Assembly: GCA_034231615.1 (NCBI GenBank)
Contig: CM067298.1
Span: forward strand, 63,456,387 to 63,520,386
DNA from: Meghimatium bilineatum
Taxonomy: Eukaryota; Mollusca; Gastropoda; Stylommatophora; Philomycidae
DNA length: 64,000 bases
Direction: 5' to 3'
Positions 25,491 through 37,249 of the stretch are shown one piece after another. The stretch's first letter is position 1. Each line of letters starts with the position of its first letter. Both the position numbers and the translations under genes were made by a program. Below the pieces are notes generated by a model. It had not been told where the DNA came from. It worked only from the letters and a program-made list of their open reading frames with translations, and did no database searches.

Positions 25491-26919
25491 CTTATACACT
25501 GAATGATTCAAGTAAAAATATATATCTACAACTTCAATATTGTACGGACGTTAGAATGCTACAAAACTCTTGTATATTGATGATTAGCGCTCTTAAACCA
25601 TTCTAGGAACTTACATTTCAGCAATTAAATAAATCTACGCGAGCAGGAAACATTACATATAAATACACAGAGCGAAAACATTCGCAAACATTTTTATGTG
25701 TCTATTACAAAACAGATTGTTGTCTAAAATTCTTCGTTTAATTGCCAGATAGAAGGACAGATCCTAGATAGAGACATAAGTGTTATTAACCCATTCTCCT
25801 CAATCGGATCTCTGACATTTGCAGTTACATGACATAAGAGGGGAAATTGTTAGGAAGTAGAGTGAGTAAAATCTGGCAATTCCGATCAACGGTTGTGTGA
25901 TTCGCTGTCAAGGAATCGGGGCCTCGCTATTTTATAGATCAGGGAACAACATTTTACATTCAAACTGGAAAATATCGTTGTATCTCAGTCTTAGACCACG
26001 TTGTCTGGAATGTTTAATCTAAATTCAGAAATTATGAGGATTCTGATCTGAGAATTTTCTCAGAATTTATTTAAAGGTATGTGAGTCTGTATTTAAGTTC
26101 GCATTTTGTTCCTTGACAGATATATAATATAATTAAAAAATGTGTGGCTGAAAGGATTTTGTGGTTAAATGTTGTATATTGAAGAATATGCGAGTGTTTG
26201 ATGAAAGGTTGACAAAATTTGTGTTATGGAGATATAAGTGAAATAAAACCATGGCGGTAGTTTTCAGTAGGGACAGTGGGGATGAGTTCAATTTGATTTA
26301 CAACGGTGATTTGCCCATCAGAGGATCCTCTTGTTCATGAGGCATTTCATTAACTTTTCGAGAGACATTTTTAGGAGTGAGGGTTACATACATTTCGGCA
26401 TTTTAAAAAATCGTTCTGATAGTCATGTTATTACATTCTAGGCGGGGGAGGGGGTAAACTTAGTCATCCCCGCCCCCCCCCTACTTCTTATCTGCGTGCT
26501 TGAATAACACTCAGTAACAATTTGGCCACATTCACACAAATATTTTGACTCCACCTTGTAAATAGAATTAGTTTAACAATTGCCATCAACTGTTTGGTAG
26601 AGAAATGCGTAAATGCAATTAGAAATGGTGTATGTGTGCGGTATATTTACTTACAAACACACACCCATAGCGTAGTGGATTATCTGAAGAAAAGCCATGC
26701 AGAGATGCAGCCAGATTGACAAGTTCAATGGCATGCAGAATGATTGATCGAAATACCTTATTACAGATGATGACATAAAGTATCCGTTCATCAAATAAAT
26801 TAAAATATCGATCTCTAGATCTATATATCTAATAATCATTTCCATAAATGTTCTCAATACAATGATCAGTATACAATTCGATACACAGTATCAGCTTGCT
26901 GAACACAACAGAAGAAGGT

Positions 26920-27565
26920 AGATAAGACATATGGATGGTATAGATATGGAAGGAGGTTAATGGAAGCGATGCATGACAGTAAACAAAATGTTCCAAGATA
27001 AACTGAATGGAACTGAAATTTGGTTTTTAAGAAGAATGATGAAAATGCAATGAGTAGATAAGAAAGCTAATTTAGAAGTTACCAGAGATTCTGGAGTAAA
27101 ACGACAAATTATAGTCTAAAATAGAAAAACGCAATCAATAATTTTAGGGCATGTGATGAGAAAAGTAAAACTTGAATATTTCTTATCCCCGAAAGATTAA
27201 GAGGAGAAGAGACAGAGAAAGACAAAAAGATAAAGAAATTATGGATGGATTGTCCGTAGTAATTGACAGAGTACCCTCTAGCTGATTTAGGCCTTCCTTC
27301 GTTACGTTTCTTGATTATTTGCATGTTTTCCGTTGGTCACTTTTATATACATGGAATCAAGGACACTACAATTATATAAATAGTAACCAACAGAAAACGT
27401 GACAGTAAACAAACCTTTAGCAATTAGTCCTCTATTTCCGACGGTCACTAGTTCTCACTGCAGCATAAACAGAAATCACCAACTGAGCTAATTAATAACA
27501 CAAGAGAGAGAGAGAGTTGTGGAGAAGCATAATCGTCTACGCCACTCGGCATGACACCTGATTGA
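26920..27565 (+). pseudogene. LINE C-terminal remnant (copy 2)
   Basis: Counterpart of 11500-12137, with the same stops and the same terminal LWRSIIVYATRHDT-stop. Small indels differ from copy 1. Confidence 0.65.
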
Positions 27566-27652
27566 TTGGTATATATATATATATACACGTGTGTATATTT
27601 ATGGACAGGAGGATGGGCAGAATGACGAACATCAAGGCTGACTAACAGAAAT

Positions 27653-27690
27653 ATACACACACAGACACACACAAACATGCACACACACAC

Positions 27691-27747
<57 letters not shown>
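27653..27747. repeat. (CA)n/(TA)n microsatellite (copy 2)
   Basis: Counterpart of 12221-12312. A second (TA)n at 27570-27584 is longer than in copy 1. Confidence 0.95.
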
Positions 27748-27748
<1 letters not shown>

Positions 27749-30473
27749 TGTTCAAGAACTGCACATAATAGCTGTGAACATACAGCATTGGAGAGATCTG
27801 ACCATATGCGCTAACTTCAGCGCTAAAGGAGAATACATGAATTAATGAATGTGTACCGATTTGTATTGATGGCACATCGGACATTGGTCGCCACCTAGGA
27901 GTCTGCTACAGAGGACAAATGTACAATTTCCGCTGGTCTGCATCTCATCGAAATCGGTGGGGATTATTTGAAATAGGTTAAAAGTAAGAAATTAAGACAC
28001 GAATTGCATGAACTAGGTGAGGGACAACCGGGCATACATGAGATGTCCACTACATACAACATTACATAACTTTACAACTGTAAAGATGAGTGTTGAAATT
28101 ATTTTCACACGTAGAAAAGTCTCAATGGAGCCGTATCATCTACTAGAAATGTAATGTAGCAATGGACGTTTGTTTGGTAGGCCAATGGTAAGACCTGCAG
28201 ACCAGGCACATGCGGATAATTTTAATTACCAATGTTCCTTCCTACGACAAAGTTAGGTTGCGCAGTACATTCTTCTTATTTATCTACCCCTCCATCTCTT
28301 CAACTTGTCTGTTGCCACGATCACATCTATATTTCCTCTTCTCACTATGTGTTCCATGAAGACTATATTTTTTATACATACTCACACAGCATGCTGCGTA
28401 AGATAGAAAAATACATTCTGATAAAAGAATGGTGAAACTAATTGACTAACTCAATTGTCCAGAGCATTACATGGATATAATGACCTGGTCAAGCGGGGGT
28501 CAGAGAAAAAGAGAAAGCCGACGTATTGGCAGGAAATGCTGCGATAGACAGCACCAAGGTGAGAAGAGATAAAGCAGACTTGATCAAGGCAGTAATAAAT
28601 TCATTTCAAGATGAAGGTGATGTCAATGAGGTTGATACCGTGCACATACAGGGATAGTAGGAAATGGGAGTATCTGGAGGGGAGGAAAAGTGATTTTTTG
28701 GAAGGCTACGAAGATCAAGCAATCAACACCTGACAGGGACTGAGTCTACATACACTGGGATGGCTGCTGGAACGGAGGACGGAGCACTCATGGGAGTGTG
28801 CCGCGTGATGTGAATCTAGTCTCTAATAAAATAATCAATATTATTTTTTTTGTAATTAAGCATATCACTTTTTGAGTTAACCTTACCTTCATCAATTCAT
28901 CAATTTAACATTTTTTATCTGACCATCCTGTTTTCACTAGACATCTCATGTAGTTAGTATTACCCTATCTGGCTACTTTTTTAATGTTGGTACATATGAA
29001 AACTTCACGTATTTATGTGATTTAGTACATAATAAAGATGAACGCTGAAACAAACACATCCGTACTATATTCATAATAATACTAATAATATCACATATTC
29101 TGTCCAAGATATTATATAACCTCTAGGATCTTAAAGAAAGAACACATTTCTGATCTTGTGACCACATATTATTGATGGACTATAGCGAATAAATTATTGA
29201 TAATTGGGGGCAAGGGCCGCTGAGCGATTTGTCTGAGTAGACCACATAATGGTTACTATGGGGACTTTTATTTGTCTTATTTATTGATATGGGTTACACA
29301 CAAAACAGTTATTTATAGCTATCATATATTTTCCACTATAATCATTAACTATAGTGTACACATGTCAATTGCGGGATCTCATACAATCTGACATTGTTTG
29401 GAAAATATGTAATGAAAGAAAAATTACTGAAACAGGTTAAAAAATAAACAAAAAAAACATTCTTAAGTATGATCGTTTGTGTTTTTATTTTATTTGTTAG
29501 ATATTAAGTTAATATGTCAACGTGGGAATCCCATATGCGATTTTAGCTATAAGTTTATTTTATTAAGTGTAAACTGTAAAATTGCTTACCAATATCCTTT
29601 CTCTGTGCAATGTTGTTGCATTGGCATAAACAAGATATGTTAGTTGCTAACGGTATACTCCAAATATAAATATAGAATAAACACAATTTGTATTTTAATA
29701 AACATGTTTTTCGAGAGCATCACATGACGGCCTTACATTTATAGCATCACTATATATATATAATGATATATATTGATATTATATTTTGTTTGAGTTGTCG
29801 TTCTCAACGCTTTTTGGAACCTTCTTATAAAATCACAGTAGTTCTACTAGATTTCACTTTGGATGTAGTCCAGAGATGGATATGCTTTGTTTCGCAGTTT
29901 ATTTTTCAACAATTGCCGGATACATCCGACGGTAAGTGGTGCGTTATTAATAATTGGGTTTTTCATTATATAACAAATAAACAATAAGAAAACAACATTC
30001 ATAATGAATGACTAAGTGTAATTGAAAATAGAAATTGAAAGGTAATACTACAAATAATTCGTGGAAATACTATTACAGATATCACTAGAGAAAAACAGAC
30101 ATGGTGATGGAGGTAAATATAACATTCGTTAAGAAGACCAACGAATATCTTATATCTGACACGGCATTGATATGGAACCAGCTGGCAAATAGTTACAAAT
30201 TAAAGAAAACGTAAAAGTATATATTTCATTGCACTCGGGGTTCACCATATATATTCCGTCCCTCTAAATTGAAAAAAAAACACGGATACTACCAAGAGTA
30301 TCAAACACATCATGCAACCTCGTAGCACAAGGCATCTCCAAAAAATGACATTGCTTTTGCGATCAAAACGTCACGTGCCGCTATTGAGCCAGCGACCATA
30401 ATATTAAATGAATTAACTACTATACGACACAGAGAATCAGGACATTAGATAAAGAACCGGCACCATCCCAATC

Positions 30474-30740
30474 TTAGAATATATTAAGAGACAACAGATC
30501 AGATGGTTTGCACACATCAGCAGATTGTTATCAGACAACATGCCACAGCAAGCTATGCTACACATATAGTGAAGGCAGACCTAGAGGCCGACCACAAAAA
30601 ACGATGCTTCACCGAAATAAAAGACGCGACAATTTTCACAATATACTCAGCCGACTCGAGGGTCATCTCCAGCAAACTCTTCTATCCCTGACGCTGAAAG
30701 GCAACAAAGTGTTTCGCAAATATATTGATAGATAGACGAC
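30474..30740 (+). pseudogene. LINE tail remnant (GRPRGRP box)
   Basis: Plus-strand translation gives EYIKRQQIRWFAHISRLLSD, the WxGHxxR box. After a stop it reads EGRPRGRPQKTMLHRNKRRD and then NILSRLEGHLQQTLLSL. This is the C-terminus of the same LINE family found on the minus strand at 33150-33345 (shared PQQAMLH and EGRPRGRP). It has one clear frame change and stops. It lies about 300 bp after the end of duplication copy 2. Confidence 0.75.
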
Positions 30741-31020
30741 GCAGAAATATGCAGATACAGTCGAATAAAAAGAATCAAGAAACTTGGAGGAAATAATTGA
30801 ATATTGATTCAAGAGTGTTTGTTTAATATGATATGAAAACACCATGATGGTGCAGGGAAAAATATGACATAATTGAAAGGTTGAGGAATTGTGCTCGACA
30901 TGCGGTTATGTCTAAGATATTGCTATTTTCCACCTCACATACAGATTGCAAAATGTGATTGTTGGGAAATAGAAGATACATAACTAAGTGACTTTTTGTA
31001 GTCATAATTATATCATGTTA

Positions 31021-31175
31021 TTCTTCTTCTGCGTTGGATATCATCAAATTTCTTCAGATTGGCAGGAGGTAGATCGGAATGCGTTGTGGCGTAATGTACA
31101 GTATGACCACGATATTTGAACCTTTAAGCCAAGCACATCCGACTTCAACTTTACTTCTGTTTCAGTTTGAAGATA
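31021..31175 (-). mobile_element. Old SINE-like fragment, (GAA)-tail family
   Basis: On the plus strand it starts TTCTTCTTCTGCGTT (the complement of the GAA tail) and continues with GGAGGTAGATCGGAATGCGTTGTGGCG and CACATCCGACTTCA, in the same order as the 34789-35072 copy. Diverged and truncated. Confidence 0.6.
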
Positions 31176-31429
31176 TATGAGACGGAAAAGCTAACGTCAC
31201 ATATAAAACATGTTTAGTCGTCCTTTCGACATTAATGGCAGGTCATAGTGCTCATATTATTTTCTCCTGTTGTCTGGCACGACAGAACACCTGAGATGGA
31301 AAATTCAACGAGATATCAAATAGGCCGGACAAACGAAATTACAAGAGGGACGGACATCGAAATTGTGCTGGATCACGAAATAACACGTTGGTTGTACGGC
31401 GAGATAAAAATAGGCTGTGCAGCGAGATA

Positions 31430-31850
31430 ACAAATTATATGTGCATCGAAATAAAACATGATATGTGCAACGAGATAACAAATTAGATGTACAACGAGAT
31501 AAAAAATGTGATGTACAACGAGATAACAAATGAGATGTACAACGAGATAAAAAATGTGATGTACAACGAGATAACAAATGAGATGTACGAGTTAACAAAT
31601 GAGATGTACGAGTTAACAAATGAGATGTGTAACGAGATAACAAATGCGATGTACAACGAGATAACAAATGCGATGTACAACGAGAAAATAAGTGATATTT
31701 CAAACAAGATAAAAAAGTATATGTACAATAAGATAACAGATGACTGGACAAAGAGAACAAATGAACTGGACAACGAGATAAAACATGAGCTGTAGAACGA
31801 CATAGCAAGTGAGATGGACAGCGAGATAAAAAATGACCTGAACAACGAAA
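31430..31850. repeat. 24-bp minisatellite, open on both strands
   Basis: Unit ATGTACAACGAGATAACAAA + TGAG, about 16 units, with two 18-bp shortened units near 31585-31620. 24 bp is 8 codons: the plus frame repeats MYNEITNE, and two minus frames repeat LLSRCTSH and ISLYISFV. The minus frame is hydrophobic only because of the unit. Not a credible gene without transcript support. Confidence 0.9.
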
Positions 31851-32454
31851 TTAGGCAGGGAAAGTGGGATTTATTTATCCTTTAAGAACTGTAGTATGAT
31901 TACACTTATATGGAATAAAAATTATTTTCAATAATTACCCTATACAATACAATGCATGCTCTATAATATCTACCTTTGGATGTTCTAAGGTTTGATATAT
32001 TATTTCCATAATTCAGTTTCCTTTATGTATGTTTTGAATACCTCACGATTATCTGCGAGTCCAGCTGCCGGCAGCCAAGGGCATGTATAAATGTTTCTAA
32101 AATAGCATATGTACACCGCCGTGCTGTGCGTCTATTTTGTTCCTTGTATCACTGACTTTGACTACCTTTGTTGGCTTATCTATGCTGATATGTTTATTTA
32201 TATGACTAAAAACGTAGCGTTATTGTTAAAATTATGTTTAGTAGGAAACTTTCGTTCAGGTTTGATGGTCGCAACACTTTCTGATTCGTATTATTTCGCT
32301 GTCCACGGTATTTTCAAAATCCGTTTTCATCGTGTCCATTAGAAGAAAACAGGTGTTTTAAAAAAAAATTGCCTTTTATTTGACAAACAAATGTTATTAT
32401 TTTATACGTCTATCACCGACCATTCATTTGACGTCAAACATAAACATTTGAGTA

Positions 32455-32625
32455 ATAGAAGATCTAGTCACACATCACATATTCGTCATAGTGTACTTTT
32501 CATCGCACATCACATATGAGACATAGTGCATCTAGTCACACATCCCTTTAGTCATAGTGTATCTCGTTACACCTTGCATATGAATCACGTGTTACACATC
32601 TCCTAACACATCACCTATGTGTCAT
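32455..32625. repeat. Diverged tandem repeat, about 40-45 bp
   Basis: Repeats of CATCTAGTCACACATCACATATGAGTCATAGTG-like units (best seen at 32462-32570), about four copies. Confidence 0.7.
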
Positions 32626-32864
32626 GTGACGCTCAGATCCTGTTTAAAAGAAGAAATATGTCGAATACCAAATATTTCGTAATGTCCCTTCGCACATCTC
32701 TGTTTTGAGCATCAGAATTTCAGAAATAACATCAGTTCCCTTAATCCCATCTTCTATTTTAGTGTTCTTGTCAATGCTTATCTGCGCCATGTTGCATCTA
32801 ACCCTTCTCCATTCATTTCTGTTTCTATTATCCTGGCTTGTTTTCGGAACATGTATTTGTGTCT

Positions 32865-33110
32865 TCTCATTATGTGGTAGATATATGTCAATATACTCAT
32901 ATAGTGGACATATGTCTGTATTCGCATTATTTGGTAGACATATTCCTATATACTCATTAAGTGGTAGAGATATTCCTATATACCCATTAAGTGGTAGACA
33001 TATTCCTATATACCCATTAAGTGGTAGACATATTCCTATATACCCATTAAGTGGTAGAGATATTCCTATATACCCATTATGTCGTAAACATATGTCTATA
33101 TATCTATCTA
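32865..33110. repeat. 30-bp minisatellite
   Basis: Unit GGTAGACATATTCCTATATA + CCCATTAAGT, seven or eight units, the central ones nearly perfect. 30 bp is 10 codons, which yields the plus frame 32705-33118 with SGRHIPIYPL repeats. The residues before the repeat (about 55) are hydrophobic and could mimic a signal or membrane segment. No family is recognised. Confidence 0.88.
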
Positions 33111-33149
33111 TTCACTAAACCCTTTGTTGCATTTCTGCGTCAGAGGTAG

Positions 33150-33345
33150 ATGGGTTTTCTGCAGATGACCATCTTGTGTGCTGAGTATATTGCGTAGTTT
33201 GTCGCATCGTTTATTTCGGTGGTCCATAATATTCGTGGTCGGCCTCTAGGTCTGCCTTCACTGTATTTGTGTAGCATAGCTTGCTGTGGTATGCTGTCTG
33301 ATGGTAGTCTAATGATGTGTACAAACCATTTTATCTGTTGTCTAT
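33150..33345 (-). pseudogene. LINE tail remnant, minus strand
   Basis: The minus-strand translation gives QQIKWFVHIIRLPSDSIPQQ, then AMLHKYSEGRPRGRPRILWT and TEINDATNYA. This is the same family as 30474-30740, slightly better preserved because it bridges the region that carries a stop there. No RT domain upstream, so 5' truncated. Confidence 0.78.
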
Positions 33346-34199
33346 ATACCTATTTCTATATACTCCTATGTGGTAGACATATGTCACTATATTCATTATA
33401 TGGTAGACAGATGCATGTATTCGTATTATGTGGCAAACATATGCTTATATCCCATACTTTAAATATCATCATTATTAATGCGACATGTTATAAGCATATT
33501 TAATTATTATTTTTGTTAGTATGTCATTAATCAAATCTAGCGAACAACTCAACATATTTTACATTTGGTGATTTTAATTTTCCAAGCAATAGTTTCATAA
33601 CTAGGTTGCCATTGCTTTATAAACGATTTGGATACGCCTTACGTACGGCGAAAATAGAACGCCTTAATATAAGACAACTGATGGCATTCTCGCTAAAACA
33701 CTATAGTCAACCAGATGAACTTGATTCACTAACATTTTATAATGGTTTTATTCCCTGACAAAACACAAGTGATCTCCAGTCTACGATAGAAAACAGCTCA
33801 TCTTAGCACAAAATGGGATCTTAATTCCACCATTATCAACCACCAGGCCACCAAGAGCACGGCACTGTGATTCAGCTTAATAAAACAAGATATCAAATGT
33901 TGGTGTCGAGAGACATGATTACTGTATTACTGTACCCAGACAGTGATACAGGGTAATGACATTAGGATAGAGTGAAAACAAAGTTAGACGGTGGTTCACG
34001 CAAAATCGTACATTATACGCCCTGACAAAAAACAAAACAAACCGTATAAAGCTTCATCTTGATCTCTAGAGCAAGTGTGATGCTTTTCGTCGTGCATTCT
34101 TTGTTTTCATCGCCAATGAAAAGCACGTATCAACTAATGGTCAACTAACTGGCGTGACTAGTTTATAGTCCCTAAAACCGAAGAATGCCGTGGATTACG

Positions 34200-34455
34200 A
34201 CCGCAGAAGAAGTGGCGAATTGTGGTGTATGCAAGAAACATATATTATGTCATTGAACACGTATTATAACATTGTAGTATGTGGTATGCAAGATGCTTAT
34301 ACGTGTCTTTGAACGTATGCTACAACAACCTAGCGATGTGGGGTATGTATATATATATATATATCATTGAGAGTGCTCTACAACCTATTGAAGTGGGATA
34401 AGACAGACACATATATATGTCCTTGAAAGTATGCTACAACCTGGTGAAGTGTGGC
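34200..34455. repeat. Diverged tandem repeat, about 75 bp
   Basis: About four units with the order GTGGTATGCAAGA, TATACGTGTC, TTTGAACGTATGCTACAACA. They decay and are interrupted by a TA run near 34350. Confidence 0.65.
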
Positions 34456-34519
34456 ATAACATAAACAACGACATAGTAATCACATATTTGTATTAGATGT
34501 ACACGCTATTAACATAAGG

Positions 34520-34601
<82 letters not shown>

Positions 34602-34640
34602 ATATATATATATATATTATATGTATATATTAAATATATA
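34520..34640. repeat. (TA)n microsatellite
   Basis: About 40 TA units with one C interruption near 34600, then imperfect TATATATTA. Confidence 0.96.
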
Positions 34641-34756
34641 TACCCATACTTATTTTGCTTCAATCCTCAAACTTGTTAGCGAAATATATTTCTGGAAAGC
34701 ATAATGCATTGCATCATCAGTGTCGTAGACACGACTGTGATAAGGACATTTTTTTC

Positions 34757-35104
34757 TCTTAACAATACTAATCATTTCGTTTGCGTTTCTTCTTGTTCTT
34801 TGACTGCGTTCGTTCTCAAACTCCTGCAGATTAACAGGATGTAGTCCGGAGAACGGAAGGCGTTGTGTCATGGTTTACAGCATTGCTGCGATATATGTGC
34901 CTTTCGGCGTGACACATCAGACTTCAGCATGAATTTGGGTCACTGACCCTATATGGGATGGGATAGGCAACTCCATCCGAAAACCTCCTTAGTCGCCTTT
35001 TACGACATGCGTTGAAGGTAAACGGTGTTGCTATTCTTTGCTCCCCATTCAGGCCCCGGCAACACACGGGCGTCTTAACAATACTAATCATTTCGTTTGC
35101 GTTT
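34757..35104 (-). mobile_element. Young SINE-like insertion with 32-bp TSD
   Basis: A perfect 32-bp direct repeat flanks the element: 34757-34788 and 35073-35104, both beginning TCTTAACAATACTAATCATT and ending GTTTGCGTTT. Between them lies a 284-bp element. On the minus strand it begins CGCCCGTGTGTTGCCGGGGC, has GCATGTCGTAAAAGGCGACT in its body, and ends GAACGAACGCAGTCAAAGAA + CAAGAAG, a degenerate (GAA)n tail. The TTAGTCGCCTTTTACGACATGC block resembles conserved central domains of invertebrate SINEs; I cannot name which. No clear A or B box was found, so tRNA ancestry is not shown. The family has at least nine copies or fragments here. Confidence 0.9.
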
Positions 35105-35980
35105 GATGATCTCTATTCGGGAGAAGTTGCTATCAGAGAAGGTCAACAGAATGTAAGTAGGTAGGGATGGATGGTCTGAAATATCAACTATACAATTCAT
35201 AAGTAACCAGCATTAAGTATATTGTATTTAACGAACAAGTCACATGAACTATACGCATGCACACTCTTCGATATGTCATATGGGAAATTTAATCAGATCT
35301 GTGAATTTCCTGAGTGCAATGACACTGGATTATAACGACTAATCTTTCTTTTTAAAATACCTGTAATCGGTGTATACATTTTATCCCAGCAATTAAAAAC
35401 AATCAGAACATGTTTTGCAAACGGGCTTAGTAAATATAGGGATAATAATAATATATTTTATCTGAAATGGTCAGGGCCTGATACATATCAGAGCCATATT
35501 TTTCCAGATAACAGACGACAAATTTAATAGCAGCCATAAATTGGTTACGCTGAGCCCACTTCTTCAAGCTGTGACAGCGCGAGAATGTGTTTGCTTGTAG
35601 AAGCTTGTGGGTATAAGTATTTAGCTATTAGCTTAAAGCAAGTTTAAATATATATATATAAATTTTATATGTATTTATAAGCGAGTAGTCAACACGTTTT
35701 TAAAATCCAGTGTTTCGGAAATGAATTCGAACTAATAGCAATTTTAAGACATGTAGTCGTTTAATAAATCATATTAATAACGACATAACTGCACGATATC
35801 GTATATATCTTAGTCTAGACGTATTTCAGTTGCATCCCCAACGTATATATGAATAATACTATATATATATATATATATCATATGTGTGTACACTTGCAGG
35901 AAACATATATAAATTATTGGTGGACAACCGTATTTGTCGGCACGTAATATTTATATAGTTCTGTGTTGTCATGTGACGTA
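35105..35980. other. No recognisable gene
   Basis: AT-rich sequence with short (TA) runs near 35650 and 35860. Nothing else seen. Confidence 0.55.
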
Positions 35981-35984
35981 TTCC

Positions 35985-36205
35985 TTCCAGAACGTTGTCT
36001 TCCCAATGAACTCTCTGAACCTCTCTCTGTCTTGGGCGATGTGGCTTGCATTTTCTAGCGATGTATTCATGTTATCTTTAATGTCGTCCGTCCATCATCT
36101 TCTTGGTTTGCCCTTTCTCCTCCTCCAGGTACTCTTCCATCAATTATTTTTACAACTAAATTTGTTGTTAATTGTCCTTGAGTCTAAAAGTTTTATTTCC
36201 TGAGC
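35985..36205 (-). pseudogene. LINE C-terminus, minus strand
   Basis: The minus-strand frame reads IDGRVPGGGERAKPRRWWTD, then DIKDNMNTSLENASHIAQDR and ERFREFIGKTTFWKE. This is the RGRPRRRWxDDIK...AQDRxxWR pattern of LINE C-termini. The frame is open over the whole conserved part, followed by a stop near 35985. A relative on the same strand at 59222-59345 shares RRxxxxDI and KTTFWxK. The plus-strand 89-codon frame here is the shadow. Confidence 0.8.
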
Positions 36206-36664
36206 TGGAACAATGGCATGTAGTATTTCTAGATCAGCTGGCCGTACAGAAAAAAATATGTCTTGTAGACCCAGAATTGGTTTGCAGGTGGGTGGTATTA
36301 TTGTCCTAATTGTAGAGTTACTTATTATCTGGTGGCCAACGTCTCAAAAAATTATTGTCATTATTAATATATCCAGCACACAAATGTAATATGCTTTACC
36401 CCATACTTGTAGTATGCTTTACTCTATACGTCAGTATGGTATGCGATGTCGGCCACGTTCGCGTTTCTTAATGAATTCTGTCGTATCCTACACCGTAACC
36501 ATTGTCTTCCTACTGCCTACCGTTTCAATATTTCTCGTAATGGAGGACAATATTGCAGAAAATGTACTTAAGACCAGTCACTACTTATGGACACACACAT
36601 TCACAATATACTCTACTGTCTCACTTTCAAAAAACGTTAATTAGCTTAAATAGTAGAAAATCGT

Positions 36665-37245
36665 ACGGATATTGTCTATATGAATTATAACCGCAACCCC
36701 GGATGTTGGCTATATGAATTCTAACTGCAACTCCGAATATTGGCTATGCATGTTATAACCGCCATCCCAGATATTGGCTATACTTGTTATAACCGCCACC
36801 CCAAATATTGGCTATACGTGTTATAAAAGCAAACCCGGATATTGACTATATAAATTATAACCGACACCCATGATATTGGCTATACGTGTTATAACCGCAA
36901 CCCTGGATATTTGATATACGTGTTATAACCACATCCCCAGATATTGACTATATTAAGTTATAACCGTCACCCCGGATATTGGATATACGTGTTATAAACG
37001 CAACCCCAGATATTGGCTATATAAATTTTAACTGACACCACAGATATTAACTATATTAAATTATAACTGACACTCCAGATATTGGCTATACGTGTTATAA
37101 CCGCAACCCCGGATATCGACTATACGTGTTACAACCAGATATTGACTATATAAATTATAACCGACACTCCAGATATTGATTATATTAAATCATAACTGAC
37201 ACCCCGGATATTGGCTATACGTGTTATAATCGCAACCCTGAAGTA
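36665..37245. repeat. 34-bp minisatellite, about 16 units
   Basis: Consensus GGATATTGGCTATACGTGTT + ATAACCGCAACCCC, with a second unit type carrying ATATAAATTATAACCGACAC. The two types alternate in the right half. 34 is not a multiple of 3, and no frame is open. Confidence 0.9.
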
Positions 37246-37249
37246 AAAG

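Larger units (their letters stand above)
21417..30179. repeat. Large duplication, copy 2 (about 8.8 kb)
   Basis: Second copy of 6278-14742. Differences include more CCAACTCCACTACAATA units at the left end, fewer 36-bp units, an extra CATA run near 23225, a 69-bp tandem duplication at 23873-24010, and a 38-bp tandem duplication near 24403-24475. The 27-bp array and SSR lengths also differ. After 30179 the sequence continues as single copy (starting AGCTGGCAAATAG) and does not match the sequence after the gap in copy 1. Confidence 0.93.

Noticed and set aside
31305-31845. Minus-strand frames looking like multi-pass membrane proteins
   Set aside because: Hydrophobicity comes from the 24-bp unit read on the minus strand; the plus strand is open too, and neither has unique flanks.
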